DNA of 64,000 bases from Selaginella moellendorffii (GCF_000143415.4 NW_003314331.1:8266-72265); one strand, 5' to 3'. Positions 41,743 through 53,596 are shown, counted from the stretch's first letter. The notes: generated by a model from the sequence alone, not told the origin. Numbers and translations: made by a program.

Positions 41743-42041
41743 AATATAATCACGACCAGTTACTACTTGGCTACATGGCGGACACGTTGACAGCAATGGG
41801 TGACGCACATTTCCCTGAAATTGGGAGCACACATTTTGGGTTGTCTCTTTCCCCTAGTGCGCTTGTCTCCGTACGATCATCCACGTGTCACTCATCGAGG
41901 CGATCCCGTTTGGGTTGTGTATGTTGATCCATTAGCTCGCGCGCTAGGGATTCGCATTCTCGCCTGGATCGATCGCTCGATCGGTCCGACGCGCATTGCG
42001 ATCTCCCTCGCGGCGGCGAATTGGGCTGCGAATTGCGCGCA

Positions 42042-42938
42042 ATGGATGTGGCCAAGGATCTAACGTCGGGGACGCTGGCGGGCGTGGCGCAGCTCCTCGT
42101 CGGCCACCCCTTTGACACGATCAAGGTGAAGCTCCAGAGCCAGCCCGCCCCCCGCCCAGGTGAGCCGCCAATCTACGCTGGCGCCATAGACGCCGTCAAG
42201 AAGACCCTGGCGGCGGAGGGATCCCGGGGCCTCTACAAGGGCATGGGCGCGCCGCTGGCCACCGTCGCGGTCTTCAACGCTGTGCTCTTCGCGTCGCGCG
42301 GCCAGATGGAGAGCATATTCCGCGAGCGCCCCGGGCAGATCCTGACCGTCCAGCAACAGATGCTCTGCGGCGCTGGCGCCGGCGTGGCCGTCAGCCTCGT
42401 CGCCTGCCCCACGGAGCTCGTCAAGTGCCGGCTCCAGGCCCAGTCAGCCCTAGCGGCGAGCGGCGCCGCCGGCGTCGCCACCGTGTCGTACGCCGGCCCC
42501 ATGGACGTCGCCCGGCACGTCGCCCGGAACGAAGGCGGCGCCGTCGTGGGGCTCTACAAGGGGCTCTTCCCGACGCTCTTGCGCGAAGTCCCCGGCAATG
42601 CCGCCATGTTTGGGAGCTACGAGGCGATCAAGCAGGCCTTGGCGGGCGGGAAGGCGACGAGCACACTCGGGCAGGGGTCGCTGCTAGCGGCAGGCGGAGC
42701 GGCGGGAGCGATGTACTGGCTGGCGGTGTATCCCGCCGACGTCGTCAAGAGTATGATCCAAGTTGACGACCACAGCAACCCAAAGTTCCGGGGGACGCTG
42801 GACGCCTTCCAAAAGGTGTACCGCAGCGAGGGGATCAAGGGGCTGTACCGGGGATTCGGCCCGGCCATGGCTCGCAGCGTGCCTGCCAATGCCGCCTGCT
42901 TCCTCACCTATGAGCTCGTGAGATCCAGCTTGAAGTGA
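42042..42938 (+). CDS. BOU: mitochondrial carrier, BOU type
   Basis: Intronless gene of 298 residues, ATG 42,042 to TGA 42,938. Three mitochondrial carrier repeats with the signature PxDxxK motifs: HPFDTIKVKLQSQP, CPTELVKCRLQAQ and YPADVVKSMIQVDD, each followed by a GLYKG-type motif (GLYKGMGAPL, GLYKGLFPT, GLYRGFGPAMAR). Six membrane helices span the inner membrane. The sequence follows plant BOU (A BOUT DE SOUFFLE) closely, including AIDAVKKTLAAEG, GPMDVARHVARNEGG and GFGPAMARSVPANAACFLTY. BOU is related to carnitine/acylcarnitine carriers and is reported in Arabidopsis to act in photorespiration with glutamate as substrate. It converges with eIF4G; stop codons are 279 bases apart. Confidence 0.92.
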   Translation: MDVAKDLTSGTLAGVAQLLVGHPFDTIKVKLQSQPAPRPGEPPIYAGAIDAVKKTLAAEGSRGLYKGMGAPLATVAVFNAVLFASRGQMESIFRERPGQILTVQQQMLCGAGAGVAVSLVACPTELVKCRLQAQSALAASGAAGVATVSYAGPMDVARHVARNEGGAVVGLYKGLFPTLLREVPGNAAMFGSYEAIKQALAGGKATSTLGQGSLLAAGGAAGAMYWLAVYPADVVKSMIQVDDHSNPKFRGTLDAFQKVYRSEGIKGLYRGFGPAMARSVPANAACFLTYELVRSSLK

Positions 42939-43217
42939 GATCTCGCTCAAACATACATAGAGACCGAAAAAACCAAGACGGGAAAAGGACTACCTCATCG
43001 CATTCTTTCTTCTTGCAAAGAAAAGGTTGTGTGTTTCATCATCTTTTTTCTTTGTGCTCGCTTCTTCTTCGTCTTCTCCCTCTTCAAAACAAGACAGGGC
43101 TGCCATTAGTTCTCCGGATAAATTGTACCTATTGGCCTCTTTCGAATCTGTACAAAGTCCCGCAACATGGGAAGTCCTCCTAATTAGGAAACGCCAGCGC
43201 TTGTTTGATGGTGCGAG

Positions 43218-46200
43218 CTAGTTGTCTTCTTCCGGGGCCTCGTGAAGCCAGCAAAGCCACTTGCCAACTTCGCGAATCGCCTATATACAAAGCTATTAGA
43301 TAACGAAGGAGACGTGCTTTTATAGTCGAGAGTACCTGTTCTCTTCCAGGGGTCGGGTCTTTGACGTCGTCCTGCCACTTGAAAAAAGCATTCTCCGAGA
43401 TAACCTGCACACTCACGATGTAAGTTTCTTTCGCTTGCCTTGTAAGGTAGGGAGGAAACACTCACCTCGTCCGTGTAAAAACTGTTGAACAAAGCTGTCA
43501 TTAAGCCGCTAGGATGGCCATGATGATGAGCAAATTGTTGCACGGCTACTATGTCTGCAAAAGCATGAAACCAGCCCGTCAGTCGACCGACTATAGAGCA
43601 CTCGAACTCAAAAGATACAACATTGTCCTTGACTTGCGCCGGCAGCTTTGGCATTTGCAGCAGTGACTCTTTTCAAAAGGTCCGAGTACTTCCGTGTGCG
43701 TTTGAGAGAAGCCTGCACAGGAAAAAAGAAAGAAGAGATTTTTTCGAAATAAATCCGCCGTAAAATCTCAAGTATACCTCGTAGTCTTCAGAGGGCACAG
43801 GATGGACCGTCTGGTTTAAAACCTCAGTCATCAACATGCGTAGAAACCCAGCATTTGTAAACAAAGAGGAAGCGTTTGTCTGTGCATTTGCATTTACCAG
43901 TTGAGTAAAGTGAGACCAACTCTGAAAGAATTACGTACCTCCAGCCATTTCAAAACTTCGGGAACGGACACATTGTTTGCGAATGCATCCTTCAAATAAC
44001 CCTCGACAGGGAGAACCTGTATGGTCGTAAAATATGTCAGCAGAAAACCAATAACATACAAATGGAGCTTGACACTTACAGGGTCCAGACAGAGAAGATT
44101 CTTTTTTCTCAAAAACGCCTCGACTTGTCCAGGTCTAGGATTTAGGACAAAATCTTGAATGTTAACTCCGGCAGCCTTGTACAATCGTAGCATTTCTTCC
44201 TCGTTCTTCTCCTTGCGAATAGTGTCCAAGACAGCACCAAAAATCTCCAATGCGTCGGTACTCAGCAGTAAACTATCCTTCTCCGCCCCACCCTCTTTTA
44301 CCAGTTTTTCGACTTGAATTAATGGAAACACATCCTCCGCAACAAGCTTCCCGACAACGCTTCCTAGGTAGTCAGCGGCTTTCGGAACGTCCACCACTGT
44401 GTCTTCAAACACAGAAAGAACAGACGCTATCCTGTTGATAGATAACAAACTTTAGGAAAAGGAACCTTAAATCTTAAAACATTTGCATACCCTTCTCTCA
44501 TTTGATCGTAAGTAAGTAGCGCAGGGCTCTGCGATCGTAGATGCTTGATGAGCGTCGCCATTAGGTCCCGTTCAACGTCCTTTCTCTCGAAAGATTCCAA
44601 TATCCACTGCGAAACCATTTTCGCGTGATAGTCAGGCCTTCCGAGTTCCTCAACGCACTGAACTGCTTCCTTCACATCCCTTATGCTGCACATACATTGG
44701 CACTGCATTAGAAACAAAAAATGCACTGGATAGAAAACCAATACTGAACCTGTAGTACTCTTCAATGGCCAGAGTACTTTTCTTTCTCAGCTGCTCTTCT
44801 GTCAGTGCTGGGGGCTGAGAGACTTGTGGTGCAGGTGTAGGCGGAGTCGATGGCCTTTCTATCGTGGAATAAGCTGCCAGCCGATCACTCGAAGATCGTT
44901 CCAAACCACGATACTCCTTCACACCCGGGGCAGCTGACATAGGCCTCTCCAATATAGGCCTTTCGCCAGCCCCAAAACCAGTACCACCCCTCGAGAACTC
45001 ATCCCTGCTTATGTAAGGTTCCCTGTTCATACTTGGTGCAGTACCAGGACGTCGAAAATCCACTTGCATCTTAGGTGGCACGTCGCCTAAAGCACTCCGT
45101 GCAGAGGGCCCGGGAGCACCACGCATTGGACCCCTTCCAAGTCCTCCTTGAGGAACAAACGTAAACTCCTCTGACCTCTGCGGCATCGGCATCGGCATTG
45201 GCCTGCTATCCATAAAAAACTGATCTTCTTTTCGAACATCCTGCATGTAACGACCTGGCATTCCTCCTCGACCCATCGGTGACATAGCTCCGGGAGATGG
45301 TGGTACACGCCTGTTCATACTCATACCGCGAGAAAATCTGTCTCGGCTAGTGTGGGCAAGCCGCTCCTGTTGAGCGTCCCTGTGCACCTCCTCAATCTTC
45401 TTGGGACCCTCAACCTTTCTTCGCTGCTGCCAGTCATTGTTTCTAAGGTCGATAACGTCCTTCAAACCAAATCTCAGTCTAGACGGAAGCTTCGGGTTGT
45501 TGGAGAGGTCCAAAATCCTCTCGAAGTAAGCATCTATATGAGCCTTTGCCTTGCTGTGATCGATAAGCGAACCGATGGTTGTCATGAGCTTGCAGAGTGC
45601 TTCTATATTCTCCTCGTCAGGACTCTGGTATTCTCCCAAGAGCGACGTGATGCACTGATGCATGATCCGCTCCGTTAGCATGCTCTCCTTGTACAGCTCG
45701 CCGATAAAACGGATGTTTCCCAGCATTCGTCTGCGGGCCTTCACGCGCTTGATCTCACGTTCTTCCGGGGTGATGGCGATACCATCTTCCTCAGTCTTGC
45801 CAGCTTCTTCCTCTTCTCTCTTACCACGCTCAAACTCTTCCTGGCACTTGTTCAGAAGAACCCGCTTGAAAGTAACTTTCTCCCCATCCTCAGTAAACTC
45901 GGGCAAGGCAACCGACAACTGGACACAAAAACGTGCGTACGTCTCACAAAACGTTGGCTCCATGATGGCTTTGTCGAAAATCTGAGATATCACGCCATTA
46001 AGCGTAGCTGCGGTCTCAATCCCCAGGTCCTGAACTTGAGCAAACAGCTTCTCGAAGTTTTGAGGCGTGAGCTTATTGAGGATGCCCTTCACCTGCCTTT
46101 GCTTGGCGTCTTCTTCGTCAGAAACTTTACCAATCTCATAACGCTTCTCTGCCTTGTGCATTGCAGGCAAAGGCGTAGGAGATGGAATGAGACCTTTCTG

Positions 46201-48660
46201 AGGATGAATCCAGCTGAGAGAATCAACACCACGTCCCGGAACAATGTGAGGCGGCATGTTGGGAAGCATTGGTGGCGGAAACCTCATCCCTGCTGAAGTG
46301 TTACCCGGTCTGAATCCATCAACTCGAATGTCCTGTGCCCGTCCCGATGGAGTTATAGGCTGCTTGATCCACCTGTCCTCGTCTGCTGGTCGTCGCGGAA
46401 CTCCCCGGAGTCCCATATCTACTGGCGGGACTAAAATAACCTCTATATCCGGCCTAACTTCAAAATCTGGTGGCAAGCTCACATTGTGTTCCCTTTGCGT
46501 CAGCAGAAAGTCCCTACTGTATCTCTTCTGTGTCGAAAGCTGAGTATTGTCGTCCGGCTTGGGTGCCGGAGTCGGCAAGTCGGCAGCATCTTCCCAATCA
46601 TCCAACTCTTTCGGAGGCTCCACTTCTACTGAAGGCTTCTTTTCAGCTTTGACTTCCACTTCCTGTTGCTCTGCCGGTACCACGAGCTCATCCTTCTTCT
46701 CGTCGGGAGCCTTGTAAGCGTTGTACAGGTCGGCATTTGATCCCGCAGCGTCAGCTTTAGCAAGAATCTTTTTCTTGTTTTTCTTCTTACTTCCTTGTTT
46801 CACTTCGACGACCACCTCAGTAGAATGTGAAGCGGACTCCGATACCAACTTGGGAACAGCTTCCGCAGGTGGTTCCACTTCCAACGCAACCGGGGGAGTT
46901 TCAGCATGCTTCTCAACCTCCATCGGCTTTTCGTCATTATCGCCATCCTTTTGAGAACCAGCTGCAGCTGCATCGACACTTCCAACCGACTGCTCTATCT
47001 CCTGCACTGTGCTATTTTCCGGCGTTGGAGGTGCACCAACCTCTACGCTACCTTCAGAAACTGTTGCCCCGGACTCAACGATTTGGTCGGCACTTTCCTG
47101 TGGAACATCCACTGCTACGGTTGTGGTGGCAGTAGTCTCTTCTATGAGCGTCTCTGTAACCGCAGTACTGTCGACAACAGCCTCCGTACCAGCCTCCGCC
47201 CGTGCACTATCTAAAAGCTCAGATGGTGTAACTGTAGTGTCGACATGAGAATCTGTGGGTGGCATTGCCGGAGTCGCAACTTGCGTGCCACGGGGGATAA
47301 AAGATGCTCCAGGAGGACCATAACTCCTCTGAGAATCCCCCATATTCTGAGGGAAAAACGGCGGGCCTGTCGTTGATAGTGGCGTCGAGTAGTGATTCAT
47401 ACCCACCGACGGCGACGGCCCGGTAAAGTTCATTGGTCTGATTGGCGGCCCCCTTGGTAAAACTGACGCAGGCAACACCTCTTCTTGCGTTTCCGGATTG
47501 ACAATCTTCAACGCCCTGCTAGCCCGCTGCACAAACGGAAATGACTGACCATGATGTCCCATCATTTGCTGAGGCACGATTGAGGTTCCAACTTGAGAGC
47601 CCATCACTGGAGATGGTTGAAACTTAGCTCCGGGTGTGAAGGCCGGAGGCTGAACTAAATTGTGGTTGTGTTGGAGAACCGGCTGCTGTAAAGGCTGCTG
47701 AATCGTGTTCTGAGGTTGAGAGCTGACAACTTGCATCGGAATTGGCATGTGTGCAGGCCGAACAGGTTGTGTAGGGGGAAGCGGTGCATGATCCAAAACA
47801 ACGGGTGGCAAAAGCTTGCCAGCGCGAGAAGCTTCGTACTGCGCCTAATAGCGCAAAACTTGTAAGCAAAGCACACAAGCAACAGAAAAAAGACTAAGTA
47901 AAAACGTACTTGCTCTCGCTTCTGCTCGTCAAGGTTCGGAGGAGCCGATGTTGTACGAGCTGGAATCTAGACATCCAAGAACAATGAAAACATTGTACAA
48001 GAACCAGTCAAAGCTATAGATACCTGCACGCCGCCATTAGGCCCCAACCCTCCGGGACTGAAGCTGCCAAATTGAAATGTCATTGCCGGTTGCCGGGCAA
48101 TATCTTCAGTAAAACAAAAACTCTATGAATCAGAACGCCGAGGAACAAGATTAAAGACGACAAACTCACCAGCCTGGGATTTTTCCGGAGTACTCGGAGA
48201 TAGGGGCTGCTTGCCATTGTTGTGTACTGGCCGCCTAGGAGCTGGCACAGACACATTACCACCTAGAACATCCCCCATTAAAGAGCAAGTTAACACTAAC
48301 CAATAAAATACTCACCAGTAGGCCGATGAGTCGGCTGCAAAATTGCCTCTCCACCATTCGCATTGTTTGTATACTGCTGCCAGTTATTCTTCCTGCGAGC
48401 TAGGCATTAAACCCTTCCACTCAAAGAGAAAGAAAAGAAAAGAGCAAAGAAGGCTTGGCTTACCTCCGACCCGCGCTTCCATGAGCATTGGGACGAGGAG
48501 TGGGATGATTAGAATGAGGGGGAGCGCCCGCTGAAGGGCCAGGCCCCCCACCCTTTGCTGATCCCTGCGTCGCTCGATACACAGCAGCTCCTCCGCGGCC
48601 GCTTCCTCCTCTCTTGAGCTGCGATTCAACTGGATCCGCCTTCGCCTGATTAGTGGTCAT
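43218..48660 (-). CDS. EIF4G: translation initiation factor eIF4G with C-terminal W2 domain
   Basis: Fourteen exons, 1,541 residues: 48,464-48,660, 48,316-48,392, 48,170-48,262, 48,024-48,103, 47,910-47,966, 44,750-47,844, 44,491-44,685, 44,080-44,431, 43,939-44,016, 43,778-43,879, 43,634-43,712, 43,466-43,554, 43,336-43,404 and 43,218-43,280. Phases agree at every border. The N-terminus has FGSFSPGGLGPNGGVQIPAR and TSAPPNLDEQKREQAQ, typical of plant eIF4G. The eIF4E-binding motif is YSRDFLL. MIF4G: ILNKLTPQNFEKLFAQVQDL to DLRNNDWQQRRK, binding eIF4A. MA3: TLAIEEYYSIRDVKEAVQCV. The C-terminus matches a W2 domain: MTALFNSFYTDEVISENAFF, KWQDDVKD, GKWLCWLHEAPEED. The protein bridges the cap complex and the 43S ribosome in the cytosol. 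Plant eIF4G is usually described as ending with MA3; this gene has the three-HEAT layout of animal eIF4G. The donor GTCAAGG of exon 11 is weak, but the alternative ends the protein eight codons later. Confidence 0.92.
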
Positions 48661-48965
48661 AAATCCAGAGGCCAGGACACGCTTCCCCGCAATTCGTCCG
48701 CGAATTCGCGTCGCCTGGAAAACCCTAAGAACAAGAACCCTGCTCCGGCGCTGGGAATCGCTGCGCCAGACCCTAAAATCACCTCTAGAATCCCGAGATT
48801 TCGATCACCGGCGGGGCGCCGGCGTGGAGATCGCGCCGATCCAGTGGCTGCACGAGATCGCGCTCATGCATCACATCCTCATGGCGACTGCCGCCACAAC
48901 ACGGAGTCTGAGAGAGAGAAATGGAAGAAGAGAAAGCAAAAACACAGGAAGTAATGCTACCCTAT

Positions 48966-49003
48966 CCGAGCCTCTAGGCTCGGGCACATCCGTACTCCGA
49001 GCC
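48966..49003. repeat. triple alternating CCGAGCC / GGCTCGG hairpin
   Basis: CCGAGCC at 48,966-48,972, its complement GGCTCGG at 48,977-48,983 and CCGAGCC again at 48,997-49,003. Two alternative stem-loops (4-base or 13-base loop) compete for the middle copy. It lies in the gap between the divergent eIF4G and coiled-coil genes. Confidence 0.6.
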
Positions 49004-49115
49004 TAGCCATCCGCGGTTCGAATCGCCTTCCCGACGCGCTTTAACGGCAAAAAGATCGACCACTGGACCGTTGCGCGGCATTTTAGGGTTTAGAAAGAAG
49101 AGAGCTTCTTTCGTC

Positions 49116-50346
49116 ATGGCAGTGACATTGTCGTCGGAGATGGAGAGCTACATGGAGGGATCGATCGCGCATATGGTAGGGCTTTCTTGCGCGGATCAGC
49201 AGCTGCGCGAGAAGCTCCAGCTCGCGGAGCGCTCGCAGCTCGATTTGCAGAGCCAGGTCCACTGCTTGCAAGAGAGATTGCGGGAGATCCAGCAGAAATA
49301 CAACACGGCCAAGGTAAAATCCGCGAGAAAGATCGCTGCTGGAGCCGTAATCTCGCGATTTCTTCTCTTTCTTTCTTGCTTTCCAGGTGGAGGCGAGCTT
49401 GAGCGCGCAGGCGCTGAAGAGGCAGATCGCCGAGACGCAGAAGGTCGCGGAGTATTGCAAGCATCTCAGCGAGGAGTGCTCGCGGCTGGAGAACGAGTGC
49501 CTGCTCTACCACAACGATAGGCAGATTTTCATGGAGGCGGCGGATGATGCCGAGGAGAGGGCCGCGGCGGCGGAGCATCGCGCGGCGGATGAGCTCCGGG
49601 AGGAATTCGAGCAGCGGCGGAATCGGATGGAGGAGGAGCGGCTGGTTCACGACTTGGTGGCTTCGGCAGTGGACGCTGGCGCTCTTAGAGCTGTGGAGCG
49701 CGAGAGGGACGCGGCCGTGCACAAGATGAGAGCTTCCGAGAGGTGCGTCCAGGGATTGTTTGGGGAGATCCAAGACTTGAGGAAAGACGCGAAGCAGTAC
49801 GAAACCAATCTCAAGAAGGCGGAAGTCGAGGTAAGAATCGTCCACTTCTTTCTCTTTTCTCTCTTTCGTGGTAGCCTTGTTCTTCGTTTTGTTCTTGTTC
49901 TTCCTCCCTTCCTTTTCACTGCTCTCTCGCTTTTCTCTTCCTTGTTTTTGTTCTTGTTCTTCCTCTCTTCTTTTTCATTGTTCTCTCGTTTTTCCTTCCT
50001 TGTTCTTGCTAGTGTTTGCTGACAAGCAATTGTTTTCTATCCGCAGGTGGAATTTCTCTACCAGGAGAACAACGAGCTCAAGCTTTTGCTGGGAGGGAAG
50101 TATCCAGGCTCGACGGGGCAAGCAATCTCACCGCTACACATCCAAGGAGTAAGGTTCACGCCTAGATCAAACTCTTTCATTCAAAGCAAGCTCTCGTTTG
50201 ATTCCTCGAGTTCTACCTCTCTGTGCTTCTTGCAGATCAAGTGTCATGCTGCCAAGCCGGGCTGTACGCTGCTAGGCTTGTCTTCCAGACAACCTCTTAC
50301 ACCACTCCGGTCCAATCTCGCCGAGTGGAGACGACAATACAGATGA
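49116..50346 (+). CDS. plant coiled-coil protein of unknown function
   Basis: Four exons, 49,116-49,313, 49,387-49,830, 50,047-50,148 and 50,236-50,346, give 284 residues with consistent phase 0 borders. Residues about 30-220 are almost continuous coiled coil: LREKLQLAERSQLDLQSQVH, LKRQIAETQKVAEYCKHLSE, ERAAAAEHRAADELREEFEQ, YETNLKKAEVEVEFLYQENN. It starts with MAVTLSSEMESYMEGSIAHM, which looks like a conserved N-terminal motif, and ends basic (PLRSNLAEWRRQYR). No signal peptide or catalytic domain. It could be a cytoskeletal or scaffold protein; I do not recognise a named family. A telo-box-like TTAGGGTTT lies at 49,083-49,091, 24 bases before the ATG. It is divergent from eIF4G with 455 bases between starts. 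Confidence 0.75.
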
Positions 50347-50612
50347 GAAAAACTTTGCGAGGAGCTCGAGCATCGCCATCGCTGGGAAGCACTGCGAGCA
50401 AAGCGAACGACGACTTGTAAATTCATCTGGCCGGAGGTTTTTGTAGCTCCGGAAGTTTGCAAGGCAAACTTTTTTTGTTGTTACTTTTTTAAAATGACGA
50501 ATATACTTGAGATGCCTGTGTTGCCCTAATTCGGACGGTGTGGATTTGCGCTGGCCGAGCGATGCGTCTCCCGCCAACATCAAGATGAGGGCGAGAGGAA
50601 TGGCGCCGAGCT

Positions 50613-51850
50613 ATGGCGCCCAAGGGCAAGAAGGGAAAGAAAGGCGGGGCGCCGAAGCCAGATTCTGGATGGCAGAAGGTATGGCGATCGCGATCTAGGT
50701 CTGTGATCGGTGTGATGATTTCTTGAGATGGATTTGTAGGCGCTTGGGAATTTCAAGTGGGAGCGGCCGCTGGAAGCTTTGCCAGATCCAGCTGCTGCGC
50801 CGAATTTTGGGGAAATTCGTGCTACAATCTTGCACGTTTGCCAATTGGTAAGCGAATTTTCTTTCACTACCTCCGTTTCTTTTGCTTAACCTTGGTAGAC
50901 TGTTTGCTAGATTTCCATTCTTTGGAGTAGCAAAGTGAATGAGGCATTTATCGATGAGCTCTTCAGGGCCTCTCGGCCTTCCTTGGTAAGATCACACAAA
51001 GCCAAAACATTCCATTCACATTTTCGATGGTTTTAAACTCTAGGAGAAGCTAGAGCTCCGTGGAGCGACGTCCTTGGCAAGGTTTGTCATGCCTGACAAC
51101 ATAGCAAACGCTCTCAAGGAGTTGGATCTGTCATGCTGCACAGCTCTCGAGTATGTTTTCCTTGAGGTACTTCTACGATTTTTCAAGTTTCTTACAGGAT
51201 TTTTCTTATACTCTCTTTTGGAGCAGTCGAGTTCTCTGGAGAAGCTATCGCTCGCGAGGTGTGGGAAGCTAAGAACAGGGCACATTGTCGCGCGGGGGCT
51301 CAAGGAGCTCAACCTCCACGAGTGTAACGAGCTCGTAGACCTCATGTTTTGGAGCGACAACGTGTTAATCTTAAATCCTCCTTACAAGGAGAAAGATCGA
51401 CTGGAACTCTACTGTCTAGAGCTCAAAGGATTCCACTGTCCTCCCATGAAGGTAAGTTTCTCTTCCTCCATTCCATCACATCGTTTTAATGTGTGTTCTT
51501 CCAAGCTGGGATCATACGTCCTCCAAGTTTTTTGCTTGCAAATCGTCCTCGAGTGGAACAAGTCCAAGTTCCGCTTGCCAATCGTCCTCGTTTTGCTGCG
51601 TTCCATGCCAATGGAAGAACAATCCAGTGACAAGCCAAACGCTTTTTTTCTTGTTCTTCGTTGCTCTCTTCCGCAGATTGTGAGACCAGTCGTGGAGACT
51701 CCACCTCCATTGAAGGAACTCCTCGAGCACGACAAGGTGGTCGAAAGATATGAGATTGAGCGGAACCGTGTTCTCGAGCCAGGCTTCACGGGATTAGCAG
51801 ACTTTCCGAAGACACCATACCTGGGATTTAATTCTTATCGGCTAGCATAG
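50613..51850 (+). CDS. leucine-rich-repeat protein of unknown function
   Basis: Six exons with consistent phase 0 borders: 50,613-50,678, 50,740-50,847, 50,911-50,985, 51,044-51,166, 51,227-51,451 and 51,677-51,850, giving 256 residues. The N-terminus is a basic tail (MAPKGKKGKKGG). A segment WERPLEALPDPAAAPNFGEI follows, then LRR-like units of the cysteine-containing type: LEKLELRGATSLARFV, ALKELDLSCCTALEYV, SSLEKLSLARCGKLRT, GLKELNLHECNELVDL. The C-terminus has KELLEHDKVVERYEIERNRV. Such units resemble those of F-box/LRR proteins, but no F-box is present. Cytosolic or nuclear location is inferred from the lack of targeting signals. The last intron (225 bp) is longer than the others. It ends 35 bases before the stop of the convergent LHCB7 gene. 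Confidence 0.75.
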
Positions 51851-51884
51851 GAATCAATCTAGAACTTATCTTTCTCTTGCGAAA

Positions 51885-53096
51885 CTAGAGGAGGATTGAC
51901 GTAACGGCATTGTTGTGAAGAGGATCTTGTAAATGATCGAGCAAGTTCTCCAAAGGGCCCTTCTTTGTCACGAGAGCTTGGACGTAAAATCCCAGCCACG
52001 CCACCATCGCTAGACGGCCATTCTTTATCTCCTTGACTTTGAGCTCCTCGAAAGTAGCCGGATCTTTGGAGAGTCCCAGCGGATCAAACAGGACTCCTCC
52101 CGGATAGTTGATGTCTCCGGGAAGATAGATTCCTAGCGGTTCTAGTGCTTCGATGCCGCAGTACCTGGCATACTCTGGACCAACCTGTTTGGATCATAGA
52201 TTAGTTTATATCGATTAGAAGAACTTGACTAGAAAAAGGACGATTTACCATGAGGAGGAACTGGCAGATCGCAATGACGAGGATGCCTTGAGCCCCAACA
52301 ATGTGGAGGCCTGGAATCCCGAGATAATCTAGCGTATCGCCCTCGAGCTTGGCATACCCGACTCGCCACCACACGCTCTCTGCGAATTTAACTCCAAAGA
52401 ACTTTTCCAAGACCTCCGGGATCACCACTCCCAGCGCTGCTAGCATCGCCCATCGAGCATGCAAAATCTCGAAACTGGAAGAAGAATAAGAAAAGAGCTA
52501 TGTGATAGTAAGTTCCATAGACTTCACGGGAAGGAACTTACTTGAAGAACTTATCGAATTTTGCCGGATCTTTTCCAAGTCCCGCTATGTCGAAGCCATA
52601 ATCTCCAGGAAAGCTTCCTTGGAGATGATCGGGATAGTCGTATGGAATCGGCCCCAGCCATTTGGGACGATCTTGGCCAAACCACACACTAGAGCCAAGC
52701 GATCAGCAAATTAATCTCCATCTAAAAGGATTTCTTTACCTCACCTCGCGTCCCTAGCCCTCATTCTCGCGGCATCCACAGCCGATCGGGAGTTCTCCGC
52801 CGCGGCCTTGGTCTCTTGCATCCTCTCCTGGAGCTGCTTGCCGAGCGAGCTATTCGCGATTGCCTTGACTGCCGTGAAGGGAAATGCCGAGAACACAAGA
52901 ACACCGGCGAGCTGGGAGCTCATCAAAATCACTGGAAATCATCTCGCAGCCGCATTAATCCATCTCTGCTCACCTCTTGCCAGGACGCCCTGCAGGAACA
53001 AGCATTGCGGCAGCGCCTGGGAGCTCTCCTCCTCCTTGCCCCATGGAATTTGCCCCAAGAACACGCCTCGCTGGTGGCGAGAATGGAAGAAGCCAT
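51885..53096 (-). CDS. LHCB7: light-harvesting chlorophyll a/b-binding protein LHCB7
   Basis: Five exons: 52,974-53,096, 52,745-52,911, 52,542-52,688, 52,249-52,474 and 51,885-52,184, giving 320 residues with agreeing phases. The N-terminus ([20 protein letters not shown], then Arg-rich) is a plastid transit peptide. A hydrophobic segment [19 protein letters not shown] and a charged helix precede the LHC domain; this extension is a feature of LHCB7. The three LHC helices follow: [36 protein letters not shown] and [20 protein letters not shown], with the E-x-x-H-x-R and E-x-x-N-x-R chlorophyll-binding motifs. [21 protein letters not shown] is the most specific match to LHCB7. Arabidopsis LHCB7 is of similar length (about 327). 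It sits in the thylakoid membrane and is a rarely expressed antenna protein. The family is certain; the subfamily is recalled rather than aligned. Confidence 0.88.
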
Positions 53097-53225
53097 GAGC
53101 TAATGGAGAATCATTTATGGAGAATCTTTTCGCATATGCTTCAGACTGACCGTTGATAGTTGACCAACTGACCAGCTTGACGGTGATCTATCCAATTATT
53201 TATTTTCTTCTTTTCGAGCGTGGCT

Positions 53226-53483
53226 ATGGCGTCGGCAATGGAGGCGCGATCTCTCTATCGATCACTGCTTCGCGAAGCACGGAGATTTCCCGATTATAAC
53301 ATTAGGGAGTACATCGCGAGGCGCTGCCGTCAAGGATTTGAGGCTAGCAAGGCAGGAGGAGGCCGTGATTTGTTAGCGTTTGGGGAAGAACAGCTCGAGC
53401 TTGTGAGGAGGCAGAGCCAAGTCTATGGTATGTATGCCCCCAAAATCAAGAATGTGATGGAGATCAAAGTCTCCAAAGCTTGA
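53226..53483 (+). CDS. ISD11: LYR-motif protein ISD11 (LYRM4), Fe-S cluster assembly
   Basis: A single exon of 85 residues, ATG 53,226 to TGA 53,483. The LYR signature lies in ARSLYRSLLREARRFPDYNI, followed by REYIARRCRQGFEASK and a C-terminal helix LLAFGEEQLELVRRQSQVYG. Length and motif order fit ISD11/LYRM4, which stabilises the mitochondrial cysteine desulfurase NFS1 and binds acyl carrier protein. A short Ala/Met N-terminus may direct it to mitochondria. A second ATG four codons in is possible. It diverges from LHCB7 (starts 129 bases apart, likely a shared promoter) and converges with the next gene. Confidence 0.88.
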   Translation: MASAMEARSLYRSLLREARRFPDYNIREYIARRCRQGFEASKAGGGRDLLAFGEEQLELVRRQSQVYGMYAPKIKNVMEIKVSKA

Positions 53484-53596
53484 TAGAGAAGATCCCAAGA
53501 TTATCACACGTCGATCTTGCAAGAACTCCGGTGTGCGCGTGTGTGTGTGTGAGAGAGAGAGAGTTTATTCTTATAAACATGCCTACCAATCGATTC

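Noticed and set aside
43608-43712. eIF4G ending at the in-frame TGA at 43,608
   Set aside because: Using the donor at 43,633 instead continues in phase into a clear W2 domain over three more exons, which is unlikely by chance.
48950-49035. tRNA-like stretch with GCGGTTCGAATCGC
   Set aside because: A T-arm can be drawn but the D-arm and a seven-base acceptor stem cannot; the hairpins here are better explained by CCGAGCC repeats.
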